Source: CAYOEZ01 sp964402955
GTDB lineage: Bacteria; Chloroflexota; DTOL01; DAOUCN01
Reading direction: 5' to 3'
NCBI GenBank assembly: GCA_964402955.1
Contig: CAYOEZ010000150.1
Location: 1 to 12,080 of the forward strand
Length of the DNA: 12,080 nucleotides
Position 1 is the stretch's first letter. Each line of letters starts with the position of its first letter. Below are positions 5,660-12,080 of the stretch, piece after piece. Made by a program: the position numbers and the translations under genes. The notes below the pieces were generated by a model. The model worked only from the letters and a program-made list of their open reading frames with translations. It had not been told where the DNA came from and searched no databases.

Positions 5660-8380
5660 ATGAGATCACCGAGAAACCGACTGGCCCCGCCAGCAGCGTT
5701 ACTGATAATCGCCCTACCGCTCCTAGTATTGGCGCTTCTGGGAGTACCAGTGGCGCTCGCGGCAGCGCAGGAGACTGACGACCGCTTGCGCCGCGGGCTG
5801 ACGCAGGCTGCCCCGGCTGATGTCGCGCCGGCCTCGACTCAAACCCTGACTTATCAGGCGGGTGTGAGCCCCGACGGCAGCTACCGCATGGCTGACACAT
5901 ACATCGGCCACTACGGCGATGAGCAATCCTACAACAATCGCGGCGCGACGACAACGCAAGCCTACCAGTTGCGGGTGAATACCGGCGGTTCGAGCTACAG
6001 TGACAGTCAGGGCCAACTGTGGCAGCCGGATCAACCCTACGCCGCCGGCAGTTGGGGCTACTCGATTATGCACGGTAGCCATGCCTACAGCGTCACCAAC
6101 CCTATTGGCAACACAATAGATGATCCACTGTATCAGACCGAGCGCTATTTCGAGCCTGCCGGCTACTATAACTTCACCGTGCCAAACGGCACGTATCAGG
6201 TCACCTTCAAGTTCGCCGAGCTCTGGGTCTACGATCCTGACAAGCGTGTCTTCAGTGTCAGCCTGGAAGGACAGGTTGTCCTCCCCATAGTGGACGTAGT
6301 GGCTACGGTAGGAGGGCGTTTCATTGCTCTTGACTACTCGTTCGTCGCCAACGTGAGCGATGGCGTCTTGAACATAGACTTCGCGGCCGTCAAAGGAAAC
6401 GCGACCACGGTCTCAGCCATCGAGATCATATTGCTAGGCCTGCAGGCAACCGTCACGCCGACGCCCTCGCCCACCCGCACGGCAACGCCCACAGCATCGT
6501 GGACGGCAACCTCGACAGTCACTCCCGGCGGCCCAACCATGACGCCGACGAAGACGCCAACCGTGACGTTGACGCCTTCGCCAACGCCCACGGTGGTCTA
6601 CCTGGTGCGGGCCAACCTGGGCGGGCCCGATTACGTGGATGGCGCGGGTAAGCTGTGGCAGGGTGATCGCGCCTACAGCCCTGGGAATTGGGGCTATACT
6701 GTGGCCGGGGGGACGTACACGTGGGGCACGGCTATCGCCGGCACCAGCGACGACCCCCTGTTCCAGAGCGAACGCTACTGGCGCCAGGCCGGCGCCTACC
6801 GGTTCGATGTTCCCATGGCGGGCCTCTATGAGGTCAGTTTGCTGTTCTCAGAGAATTACCCGTCAATCTGGCAAGCCGGCCTACGCGTTTTCGACATCCA
6901 ACTGGAGGGCGTAACCAGGTTCCCCCAATTCGACATCTGCCAGCTAGCAGGAGGACGGTATCGCGCGGTCACCGTCACCACAACGGTTATGGTCCAGGAT
7001 GGCGCGCTCAACATCAACTTCAGCACGGTTGTCGACGCTCCGAAAGTGAACGCCATTCGCGTCGCCAACCTGTGGATAGTGACTCCAACGGCTTCGCAAA
7101 CAGGAACAAGAACCGCCACCGCCACGCCGACACGCACGCCAACAGCAACAGCAGCAAATACGCTGACGCCTACAACAACAGGCACATCCACTCAAACCGG
7201 GACACCTATGGTAACAGGTACAGCCACGCAGACACCGACCGTCACGCAGACGCCGACTGTGACGGCGACCGGCACGCCAACGCGTACGCCGACCAATACG
7301 CCCGAGGTGACGCCGCTCGTTCTGCGTGTCAATGCCGGCAGTCCGGCTGGCGTTGACACACTGAGCGGCTACTGGCAGGCAGACCAACCTTATGCTGCCG
7401 ATGGATGGGGATATGTGGGGGGATCGACGTACAACGTAGCCAGCCCGATTGCTGGGACGGACGAGGACATTCTTTATCAGAGCGAGCGCTGGGGCATGTC
7501 GGGCTACCGATTCCACGTGCCCAACGGCGAGTATGAGGTAACCCTGCGCTTTGCAGAAGTCTACTGCTCGTATACTGGCTGTCGTATCTTCAGCGTGAGC
7601 ATTGAGGATATCTTGGTCCTCAGGGATCTAGACTTGCACCTGGTTGCCGGGCGCTATGTTGCCTTTGATCGCACCTTCCAGGCGGTTGTGAATGATGGTA
7701 TTCTGGACATCGGGTTTACGGCGCGGCAGAGTGCGCCAAAAATTAACGCCATTGCTATCCGCTCCCTCAGTTTTGGGACGCCGCCTACATCGCCAACGGC
7801 AACGACGACACGGACAATGACGCCATCACGCACGCCTGAGACGCCCGCGGGGCTGACCGCGACGCCGACCATCACACCCACGCCGACGATGACAGGGACA
7901 GCAACTCCAGTGCCATCCTACGTGCGCCGAGTGAACGTTGGCGGTGGTTCGTACACGGATGTCTCCGGTCGTCTATGGGCGGCTGATCAGGCCTACACGC
8001 CTGGCGCCTGGGGCTACGTGAATGGCCGCGTCTATGCAACAACACACGCCATTGTGGGCACAGGCGATCCTGTCCTCTACCAGACGCATCGCTATGGTGT
8101 TTCGTCGTACCGCTTCAGCGTGCCAAACGGGCGCTACATTGTTAGCTTGCGCTTCGCAGAGACGTACGCATATGTTAACGCGGGCGCTCGTGTCTTCACT
8201 GTCCTCATCGAGGGTGCAGAGGTGCTCACGGGCCTCGACCTCGCGAGAGCGCCGGGGATTTGGGTTGCCACGGACCATACACTCAGCACTGAGGTGAGCG
8301 ATGGATTACTGACCATTGACTTCAGGTCGGTGGTAGGACCTCCTATCATCAACGCTATTGAGGTAACGAGCGCGCCATGA
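5660..8380 (+). CDS. Secreted multidomain protein with four malectin-like domains
   Basis: This 906-aa protein has a clear signal peptide: RSPRNR, then a hydrophobic core at about 12-34, with cleavage near AAA-Q (34-37). Four repeats of about 150-160 residues follow, at about 102-260, 314-471, 553-703 and 754-906. Each has the malectin-like pattern: an RVN.GG opening, a W..D..Y stretch, GT.DD.LYQ.ER, Y.F.VPNG.Y.V.L.FAE, RVF.V..EG and a closing INAI strand. Malectin-like domains bind oligosaccharides, so an extracellular or cell-surface sugar-binding role is inferred. Linkers of about 40-80 residues are Thr/Pro repeats. Residues 62-97 (with ADTYI and NNRG) resemble the beginning of a DNRLRE-type domain. 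No catalytic domain, membrane anchor or sorting motif is seen after domain 4. GGGAGA lies 7 nt before ATG 5660, which fixes the start over the in-frame codon at 5576. Confidence 0.85.
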   Translation: MRSPRNRLAPPAALLIIALPLLVLALLGVPVALAAAQETDDRLRRGLTQAAPADVAPASTQTLTYQAGVSPDGSYRMADTYIGHYGDEQSYNNRGATTTQAYQLRVNTGGSSYSDSQGQLWQPDQPYAAGSWGYSIMHGSHAYSVTNPIGNTIDDPLYQTERYFEPAGYYNFTVPNGTYQVTFKFAELWVYDPDKRVFSVSLEGQVVLPIVDVVATVGGRFIALDYSFVANVSDGVLNIDFAAVKGNATTVSAIEIILLGLQATVTPTPSPTRTATPTASWTATSTVTPGGPTMTPTKTPTVTLTPSPTPTVVYLVRANLGGPDYVDGAGKLWQGDRAYSPGNWGYTVAGGTYTWGTAIAGTSDDPLFQSERYWRQAGAYRFDVPMAGLYEVSLLFSENYPSIWQAGLRVFDIQLEGVTRFPQFDICQLAGGRYRAVTVTTTVMVQDGALNINFSTVVDAPKVNAIRVANLWIVTPTASQTGTRTATATPTRTPTATAANTLTPTTTGTSTQTGTPMVTGTATQTPTVTQTPTVTATGTPTRTPTNTPEVTPLVLRVNAGSPAGVDTLSGYWQADQPYAADGWGYVGGSTYNVASPIAGTDEDILYQSERWGMSGYRFHVPNGEYEVTLRFAEVYCSYTGCRIFSVSIEDILVLRDLDLHLVAGRYVAFDRTFQAVVNDGILDIGFTARQSAPKINAIAIRSLSFGTPPTSPTATTTRTMTPSRTPETPAGLTATPTITPTPTMTGTATPVPSYVRRVNVGGGSYTDVSGRLWAADQAYTPGAWGYVNGRVYATTHAIVGTGDPVLYQTHRYGVSSYRFSVPNGRYIVSLRFAETYAYVNAGARVFTVLIEGAEVLTGLDLARAPGIWVATDHTLSTEVSDGLLTIDFRSVVGPPIINAIEVTSAP
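6440..6598 (+). repeat. Low-complexity Thr/Pro linker 1 (malectin gene)
   Basis: This stretch encodes about 53 residues (261-313) of degenerate TPT, TPS and TKTP units between malectin-like domains 1 and 2. Its DNA is a loose repetition of ACGCC/GACG-type codons rather than a clean tandem repeat. Linkers of this kind are common in secreted Chloroflexota proteins and are usually flexible and often glycosylated. Confidence 0.7.
7073..7315 (+). repeat. Low-complexity Thr/Pro linker 2 (malectin gene)
   Basis: This stretch encodes about 81 residues (472-552), the longest linker, between domains 2 and 3. It is rich in Thr, Ala and Pro, with TATPTRTPT-like and TQTPTVT-like units. Near-duplicate codon strings (CAGACACCGACCGTCACG and CAGACGCCGACTGTGACG) suggest internal duplication. 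Confidence 0.7.
7769..7918 (+). repeat. Low-complexity Thr/Pro linker 3 (malectin gene)
   Basis: This stretch encodes about 50 residues (704-753) between domains 3 and 4, Thr/Pro-rich with RTPETPAG in the middle and TPTITPTPTMTG near the end. It has the same composition as the other two linkers but no clean repeat unit. Confidence 0.65.
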
Positions 8381-8494
8381 CACACTGGGCAGACGGGTGC
8401 TGCAACTGACATTGATGCCTTCCTGTGCCTAGGTTCAACCAAGGTTGTGCCCACCCGGGTGTTGGCGATCGCCCAGACCGGACCTTTCTTCGTC

Positions 8495-8528
8495 TGTCCC
8501 CCTCGGGGCTCCTTCCCCGGGGGGGACA
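8495..8528. repeat. Hairpin 1 of the intergenic cluster
   Basis: The arm 8495-8508 (TGTCCCCCTCGGGG) pairs with 8515-8528 over 14 positions with one G-U, around the loop CTCCTT. The stem is very GC-rich. AATTCTT follows, too short for a real U-tract. It lies 115 nt after the malectin stop and could act as that gene's 3'-end signal. Confidence 0.6.
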
Positions 8529-8591
8529 ATTCTTGACCACCTGTCGGAGGGGGTTGAACCGGGCGCCGGAGAGACGATCTGCCCCCCCCGG

Positions 8592-8615
8592 CCCGACCCC
8601 AGACTTGGGGGCGGG
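8592..8615. repeat. Hairpin 2 of the intergenic cluster
   Basis: CCCGACCCCA (8592-8601) pairs with TGGGGGCGGG (8606-8615), nine pairs and one mismatch around a GACT loop. This is the weakest member of the cluster. Confidence 0.4.
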
Positions 8616-8623
8616 TGAAGAAG

Positions 8624-8674
8624 GGTTGTAGGGGCTAAACGGGGCACGAAGCGCCCCGTTTAGCCCCTACAACC
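8624..8674. repeat. Perfect 22-bp inverted repeat (hairpin 3)
   Basis: Positions 8624-8645 are the exact reverse complement of 8653-8674, separated by the 7-nt loop ACGAAGC; a G-U pair extends the stem outward at 8623/8675. The arms contain TTGTAGGGGC / GCCCCTACAA, a palindromic pattern that, from memory, recurs in intergenic repeats of several bacteria. A stem this long and perfect is more typical of a dispersed palindromic element than of an ordinary terminator. No T-run follows. Confidence 0.85.
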
Positions 8675-8680
8675 TCACAG

Positions 8681-8710
8681 CGCCCCCTTCCCGATGTTGG
8701 GAAGGGGGCG
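8681..8710. repeat. Perfect 12-bp hairpin (hairpin 4)
   Basis: CGCCCCCTTCCC (8681-8692) pairs perfectly with GGGAAGGGGGCG (8699-8710) around the loop GATGTT. It starts only 6 nt after hairpin 3. A purine tract AGGGGGAAGGG follows at 8711-8721 and partly repeats the 3' arm. Confidence 0.7.
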
Positions 8711-8779
8711 AGGGGGAAGGGTAAGAGCCCAACAATACATCGTTCATCACCCTCACCTGTCGCACAGTTGAAAGAGTTA

Positions 8780-8788
8780 TGATATAAT
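8780..8788 (+). promoter_or_regulatory. Promoter of the AI-2E gene (extended -10)
   Basis: TGATATAAT at 8780-8788 is a perfect extended -10. No good -35 lies 16-18 bp upstream, which extended -10 promoters can tolerate. It shares TATGnTATAAT with the rpsO promoter. Transcription would begin near 8795, giving a leader of about 33 nt. Confidence 0.7.
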
Positions 8789-8803
8789 GAAGCAGGCCGC
8801 TAT

Positions 8804-8819
8804 CCAAAACCAATTTTGG
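8804..8819 (+). promoter_or_regulatory. Small leader hairpin over the AI-2E ribosome-binding region
   Basis: CCAAAA (8804-8809) pairs with TTTTGG (8814-8819) around CCAA. The only purine tract before the start, GGGG at 8818-8821, is half inside the stem. The hairpin could weaken initiation, but at 6 bp with four A-T pairs it would be only moderately stable. Confidence 0.35.
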
Positions 8820-8827
8820 GGTAATAC

Positions 8828-9889
8828 ATGAGTCACCAGGCGTTAAGTCCCACCTCAAAGCGCATCATTATCAGCGCTGTGTTCGTGGGCGCGCTGTTGC
8901 TTCTCTACAGCGTGCGCTCGATTGTGCCGCCATTTATCCTGGCAGCCGTGGTCGCCTATGTCCTCAATCCGCTCGTCGAGCGACTCGTGCGTCTCACGCG
9001 GCGTTCGCGGCGCAGTATTGTGGCGCTGATTTACATCATACTGATTATCGGCCTGACCATTGTTATCATCGCGCTTGTGCCGGCGCTGCTGCGGCAGATA
9101 CGGGCGATCAATATCGACATGGAAGCTATCGCTGGCCAGATACGTCGCCTGCTTGCTGATTATCAGCACATTGAGATTGCCGGCTTCTCGTTTGACTTGG
9201 TCGCCCTGTCTGGTGAAATACGCGGGGCCATTCAATCCATTGCATCCTTCCTTGCCACACACACCGGCGGCATCGTCGTCGATGTCATCTCTGGTCTGGC
9301 GTGGCTAATCATCGCCCTGCTTGTGTCGTTTCATCTGCTCACAGACGCCGATTCCATCCAGAGCTCCATCAGCGGCGCGCTGCCATCTGCCTATCAACCC
9401 GACGCCAACAACCTGTTCGCCCAGATCAATGCCGTGCTCAGCGACTATCTGCGCGGCCAGTTGGTGTTGGCCCTGGTTGTCGGCGTGGTAACCGGCGTTG
9501 CGCTGGCGCTGGTCGGCGTGCGCAATGCACTGTTGCTGGGCGTCATCGCCGGCGCGCTGGAAGTTGTGCCCACCATTGGCCCCATTCTGGCGTCAATTCC
9601 AGCAATTGCCATCGCCCTGTTCCAGGGGTCAACCCATCTACCAATGGAGAACTACTGGTTTGCGCTTCTGGTGGCTGGCCTGTATATCATCATCCAGCAA
9701 GTTGAGAACAATGTTCTGGTGCCGCGCATCATCGGCGCCAGCGTCAGTCTGCACCCGGTGGTCGTGATCTTCGCCGCGCTGGCCGGCGCGTCGCTGGCTG
9801 GCCTGCTGGGTATCTTCCTAGCGATACCTGTCATCGCCACCGCACGCATCATCGGCGCGTATGTGTTTCAGAAACTCAGGGAGCAGTAG
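8828..9889 (+). CDS. AI-2E family transporter (PF01594-type membrane protein)
   Basis: This 353-aa integral membrane protein has the family layout. Two N-terminal membrane segments (about 12-27 and 31-50) and a third (about 62-84) are followed by a soluble region (about 85-150) and then further segments to the C-terminus, about eight in all. The signature EVVPTIGPILASIP starts at Glu245, and QQVENNVLVPRIIG plus HPVVVIFAALAGASLAGLLG are characteristic. Named members export AI-2 (TqsA) or act in sodium/proton exchange, but most are untested, so the substrate is unknown. ATG 8828 follows the extended -10 promoter at 8780-8788; the Shine-Dalgarno is weak and partly in a hairpin. A hairpin at 9893 separates it from the Hsp20 gene. 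Confidence 0.9.
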   Translation: MSHQALSPTSKRIIISAVFVGALLLLYSVRSIVPPFILAAVVAYVLNPLVERLVRLTRRSRRSIVALIYIILIIGLTIVIIALVPALLRQIRAINIDMEAIAGQIRRLLADYQHIEIAGFSFDLVALSGEIRGAIQSIASFLATHTGGIVVDVISGLAWLIIALLVSFHLLTDADSIQSSISGALPSAYQPDANNLFAQINAVLSDYLRGQLVLALVVGVVTGVALALVGVRNALLLGVIAGALEVVPTIGPILASIPAIAIALFQGSTHLPMENYWFALLVAGLYIIIQQVENNVLVPRIIGASVSLHPVVVIFAALAGASLAGLLGIFLAIPVIATARIIGAYVFQKLREQ

Positions 9890-9892
9890 AGG

Positions 9893-9911
9893 GGCGGCCG
9901 TTACGGCCGCC
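9893..9911 (+). terminator. GC hairpin after the AI-2E gene
   Basis: GGCGGCCG (9893-9900) and CGGCCGCC (9904-9911) form a perfect 8-bp stem with a TTA loop, 3 nt after the stop. No T-run follows. It may be a weak terminator or mRNA-end signal; the Hsp20 start is only 34 nt downstream, so read-through is possible. It is not a CIRCE element. Confidence 0.45.
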
Positions 9912-9932
9912 GCCTGGCCGTCTTACAAGTTC

Positions 9933-9939
9933 GAGGAGG
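9933..9939 (+). promoter_or_regulatory. Ribosome-binding site of the Hsp20 gene
   Basis: GAGGAGG lies 6 nt before ATG 9946. It is the strongest Shine-Dalgarno in the window, consistent with high output of a chaperone, and it fixes the start. Confidence 0.8.
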
Positions 9940-9945
9940 CCCACA

Positions 9946-10350
9946 ATGTCAGACCGACCAACACGTCGTTCGCTGCACATCGTTCACACCCTGTCCGGCA
10001 CTCCCCTGGTTACCGTTCAACAAGATCTGTGGAGTCCACCAACGGATGTCTACGAGACCGATGCTGAGATCATCGTCAAAGTGGACATTGCCGGCGTCGA
10101 AGAAGACAACATGGAGGTGACAGTCGAAAACGGATTGCTCATTGTGCGTGGTTTCCGCACCGACTGCTCGGCTTTCAGTAAATCGGCGGTCCATCGTATG
10201 GAGATTTTCTGCGGCGAATTCGAGACGCACGCCCATCTGCCCCACGCTGTTGATACGGACAACGAGATTGACTGCATCTACCACAACGGCATGCTGACCG
10301 TCACCTTACGCAAAGAAGCCGCACACAAAGTGCCGATCACCAAAGAATGA
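9946..10350 (+). CDS. Small heat-shock protein, Hsp20/alpha-crystallin family
   Basis: This 134-aa protein is an ATP-independent holdase that binds unfolding proteins and forms oligomers. The N-terminal arm is short (about 30 residues). The alpha-crystallin domain spans about 31-124: PTDVYETDAEIIVKVDIAGV, the block with MEIFCGEFETHAHLP at 85-99 and the closing NGMLTVTL (114-121) carrying the conserved G-x-L. The C-terminus has VPI (129-131), the I/V-x-I motif that docks neighbouring subunits. Cysteines at 74, 89 and 110 are unusual for this family. lon follows 31 nt downstream, so the two are probably co-transcribed as a protein quality-control pair. No CIRCE or other heat-shock operator was recognised. 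Confidence 0.93.
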   Translation: MSDRPTRRSLHIVHTLSGTPLVTVQQDLWSPPTDVYETDAEIIVKVDIAGVEEDNMEVTVENGLLIVRGFRTDCSAFSKSAVHRMEIFCGEFETHAHLPHAVDTDNEIDCIYHNGMLTVTLRKEAAHKVPITKE

Positions 10351-10366
10351 GAGCAACAGATCTTAT

Positions 10367-10371
10367 GGAGG
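10367..10371 (+). promoter_or_regulatory. Ribosome-binding site of lon
   Basis: GGAGG lies 7 nt before GTG 10379 and 10 nt before ATG 10382, both in the lon frame, so either start is possible. It sits inside CTTATGGAGGT, the same 11-mer found before pnp. Confidence 0.75.
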
Positions 10372-10381
10372 TATATCTGTG

Positions 10382-12080
10382 ATGCCTGATCAGAGCAAAG
10401 AGAACCCCGTTGCTGACGACAAGCCGCGTATTCCGCACAACGTGCCTATCTTGCCTCTCAAAGAGGCCGTGGTCTATCCCGAGATCGTGGCGCCTCTGGT
10501 GGTCGCCACACCACGTGGTATCAAGCTCATCGATGACGCCGTCATGACTGACCGCATGGTCGTGCTCGTGGCCACCAAGAGCGACGATGTCGACGATCCT
10601 GGCCGGAACGACATCCATACCATGGGCACAGCCGCCATCATCCATCGCTTCATGAAGTCGCCCGATGGCAGTGTGCGCCTGATCGCCCAGGGCCTCGAAC
10701 GCATCCGCATCGACAATATCACCCAAACTGAGCCCTATATGCGCGCCGATATCACGGTGGTTCCTGATCAGGACGAAAAAGACCTGACCGTGGAAGCGTT
10801 GATGCGCAATACGATCGACATGTTCCGCCGCATGGTCAACCTGACCTCCGGCCTGCCCGAAGACCTGGTCAACGATGCGATGAATGTCGAGAGACCCAAG
10901 CAGCTTGTCTATCTGATCGGCTGGGTGCTGCGCTTCAAGCTACCTGACAAGCAAGAACTGCTCGAGCTTGATCCGGTGCAAGCCAAGCTGAAGAAGCTCA
11001 ACCATCTTCTGACCCAGGAGCTCGAGGTCCTGGAGCTGGGCAAGAAGCTACAAACCGAAACCCAGAGCACGATGGAGAAGACGCAGCGCGAGTACTATCT
11101 GCGCGAGCAACTGCGGGCCATCCGAAAAGAACTGGGCGAAGAAGACGAGCAGGCCGTTGAGACCAAAGACCTGGAAGAAAAGGTCAATCAGGCCGGCATG
11201 CCGCCTGAAGCCGACAAAGAGGCTCGCCGCGAGCTCTCTCGTCTGCGTATGATGCCTCCTCAGGCTGCCGAGTATAGTCTGATCAAGACCTACCTGGAGT
11301 GGATGGTCGATCTGCCCTGGAACAAGGCATCAGAAGACAACCTGGACATCGTGCGTGCGCGGCAGATTCTTGACGAGGATCACTACGATCTGCAGAAGAT
11401 CAAGGATCGCATCATCGAATATCTGGCCGTGCGCAAGCTCAAGAAAGAACGTGGCGATGGAGACAGTGACAAAGGCCCCATTCTGTGCTTCGTCGGCCCA
11501 CCGGGCACCGGCAAGACATCGCTTGGCCAGTCTATCGCGCGCGCCATGGGGCGCAAGTTCATCCGCATGTCGCTGGGGGGCGTGCGTGACGAGGCTGAGA
11601 TTCGTGGCTTCCGCCGCACCTACGTCGGCTCGGTCCCTGGTCGCATTATCCAGGCCATCCGGCGCGCCGAGTCGCGCAACCCCGTTTTCATGATGGACGA
11701 GGTCGACAAAATCGGCGCCGACTTCCGCGGCGACCCGTCATCGGCGTTGCTCGAAGTGCTCGACCCGGAGCAGAACAAAGACTTCCGCGATCATTACCTG
11801 AACGTGCCCTTCGACTTGTCGCAGGTCATGTTCATCACCACCGCCAACGTGCTCGACACGATTCCTGGCCCGTTGCGCGACCGCATGGAGATCATTCAGC
11901 TCTCCGGCTACACTGAAGCGGAAAAGGTTATGATCGCTGAGCGTTACCTCATTCCGCGCCAGATGAAGGAAAATGGCCTCAAAGAGGGCGAGATCAGCTT
12001 CAGCCAGGACGCTCTGCTGCAAGTGATCCGCGACTACACGCGCGAGGCTGGCGTGCGCAACCTGGAGCGCGAAATTGGCG
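10382..12080 (+). CDS. lon: ATP-dependent protease La (Lon), 5' part, cut by the window end
   Basis: Lon is a cytoplasmic AAA+ serine protease that unfolds and degrades damaged and regulatory proteins. The first 566 codons are present and open to the end of the window. They cover the N-terminal substrate-binding domain (about 18-210, NVPILPLKEAVVYPEIVAPL) and a coiled-coil segment with REYYLREQLRAIRKELGE (about 238-255). The AAA+ module has Walker A GPPGTGKT (372-379), SLGGVRDEAEIRG, Walker B VFMMDE (435-440, FLLDE in most), TTAN and the arginine finger in LRDRMEI (Arg501). The Ser/Lys protease domain lies beyond 12080, so catalytic completeness cannot be judged. GTG 10379 is an alternative start. 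The Hsp20 gene lies 31 nt upstream. Confidence 0.95.
   Translation, partial: MPDQSKENPVADDKPRIPHNVPILPLKEAVVYPEIVAPLVVATPRGIKLIDDAVMTDRMVVLVATKSDDVDDPGRNDIHTMGTAAIIHRFMKSPDGSVRLIAQGLERIRIDNITQTEPYMRADITVVPDQDEKDLTVEALMRNTIDMFRRMVNLTSGLPEDLVNDAMNVERPKQLVYLIGWVLRFKLPDKQELLELDPVQAKLKKLNHLLTQELEVLELGKKLQTETQSTMEKTQREYYLREQLRAIRKELGEEDEQAVETKDLEEKVNQAGMPPEADKEARRELSRLRMMPPQAAEYSLIKTYLEWMVDLPWNKASEDNLDIVRARQILDEDHYDLQKIKDRIIEYLAVRKLKKERGDGDSDKGPILCFVGPPGTGKTSLGQSIARAMGRKFIRMSLGGVRDEAEIRGFRRTYVGSVPGRIIQAIRRAESRNPVFMMDEVDKIGADFRGDPSSALLEVLDPEQNKDFRDHYLNVPFDLSQVMFITTANVLDTIPGPLRDRMEIIQLSGYTEAEKVMIAERYLIPRQMKENGLKEGEISFSQDALLQVIRDYTREAGVRNLEREIG

Larger units (their letters stand above)
8381..8759. other. 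Intergenic region with a hairpin cluster
   Basis: No gene is supported in this stretch between the malectin gene and the AI-2E promoter. It is rich in runs of G and C and holds at least four separate stem-loops within about 215 bp (8495-8528, 8592-8615, 8624-8674, 8681-8710), given as separate entries. The cluster could end transcription in both directions or be an assembly of dispersed palindromic repeats. No protein-coding pattern, tRNA or target-site duplication was recognised. Confidence 0.6.

Noticed and set aside
6440..7918. Thr/Pro linkers considered as a CRISPR-like or satellite repeat array
   Set aside because: The units are short, irregular and in frame with the protein. There is no constant repeat with unique spacers.
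8425..8647. Overlapping 68-aa and 70-aa frames on both strands in the hairpin cluster
   Set aside because: They are composed of G/C runs and palindromes, with no start signals or family resemblance.
8768..8773. TTGAAA resembling a -35 box before the AI-2E gene
   Set aside because: It is only 9 bp from the TATAAT at 8783, too close to act as its -35.

Overview
The window looks like chromosomal DNA from a Chloroflexota bacterium. This is inferred from moderately high GC, a secreted protein made of malectin-like modules joined by Thr/Pro 'TPT' linkers, a secreted-type ORF with an 'AQTPTTPP' segment after its signal sequence, and many U-tract-free GC hairpins between genes. No rRNA or marker tree can be run here, so the class is left open. 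All recognisable genes are on the + strand. No tRNA, rRNA, CRISPR array, transposase or phage gene was seen.

Layout. (1) 60-3058: an extended -10 promoter, rpsO (ribosomal protein S15) and pnp (polynucleotide phosphorylase), in the classic bacterial order. The roughly 300-bp spacer between them folds into three successive stem-loops. One is a 102-nt imperfect hairpin that looks like an inserted palindromic element. (2) 3073-4772: a strong hairpin, lepB (type I signal peptidase), and a close downstream gene of the aspartate-semialdehyde dehydrogenase family that has lost its catalytic Cys and other active-site residues, closed by a second strong hairpin. (3) 4773-5659: a poorly populated stretch with one short secreted ORF that looks truncated. 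(4) 5660-8380: a 906-aa exported protein with four malectin-like modules and what looks like a stub of a DNRLRE-type domain. (5) 8381-8827: a gene-free hairpin cluster, including a perfect 22-bp stem, ending in an extended -10 promoter. (6) 8828-12080: an AI-2E family membrane protein, an Hsp20 small heat-shock protein, and lon (5' part only, cut by the window end).

How the parts fit. rpsO/pnp covers translation and RNA turnover, lepB covers export processing, and Hsp20/Lon covers protein quality control, with holdase and protease adjacent and probably co-transcribed. The malectin protein is a likely LepB client and probably binds sugars outside the cell. No clearly new multi-gene system is present. 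The most unusual items are the active-site-less ASADH paralog, the 536-637 long hairpin, the 8495-8710 hairpin cluster, and the shared 11-nt leader (with an embedded MEV[F/Y]L mini-ORF) in front of pnp and lon.
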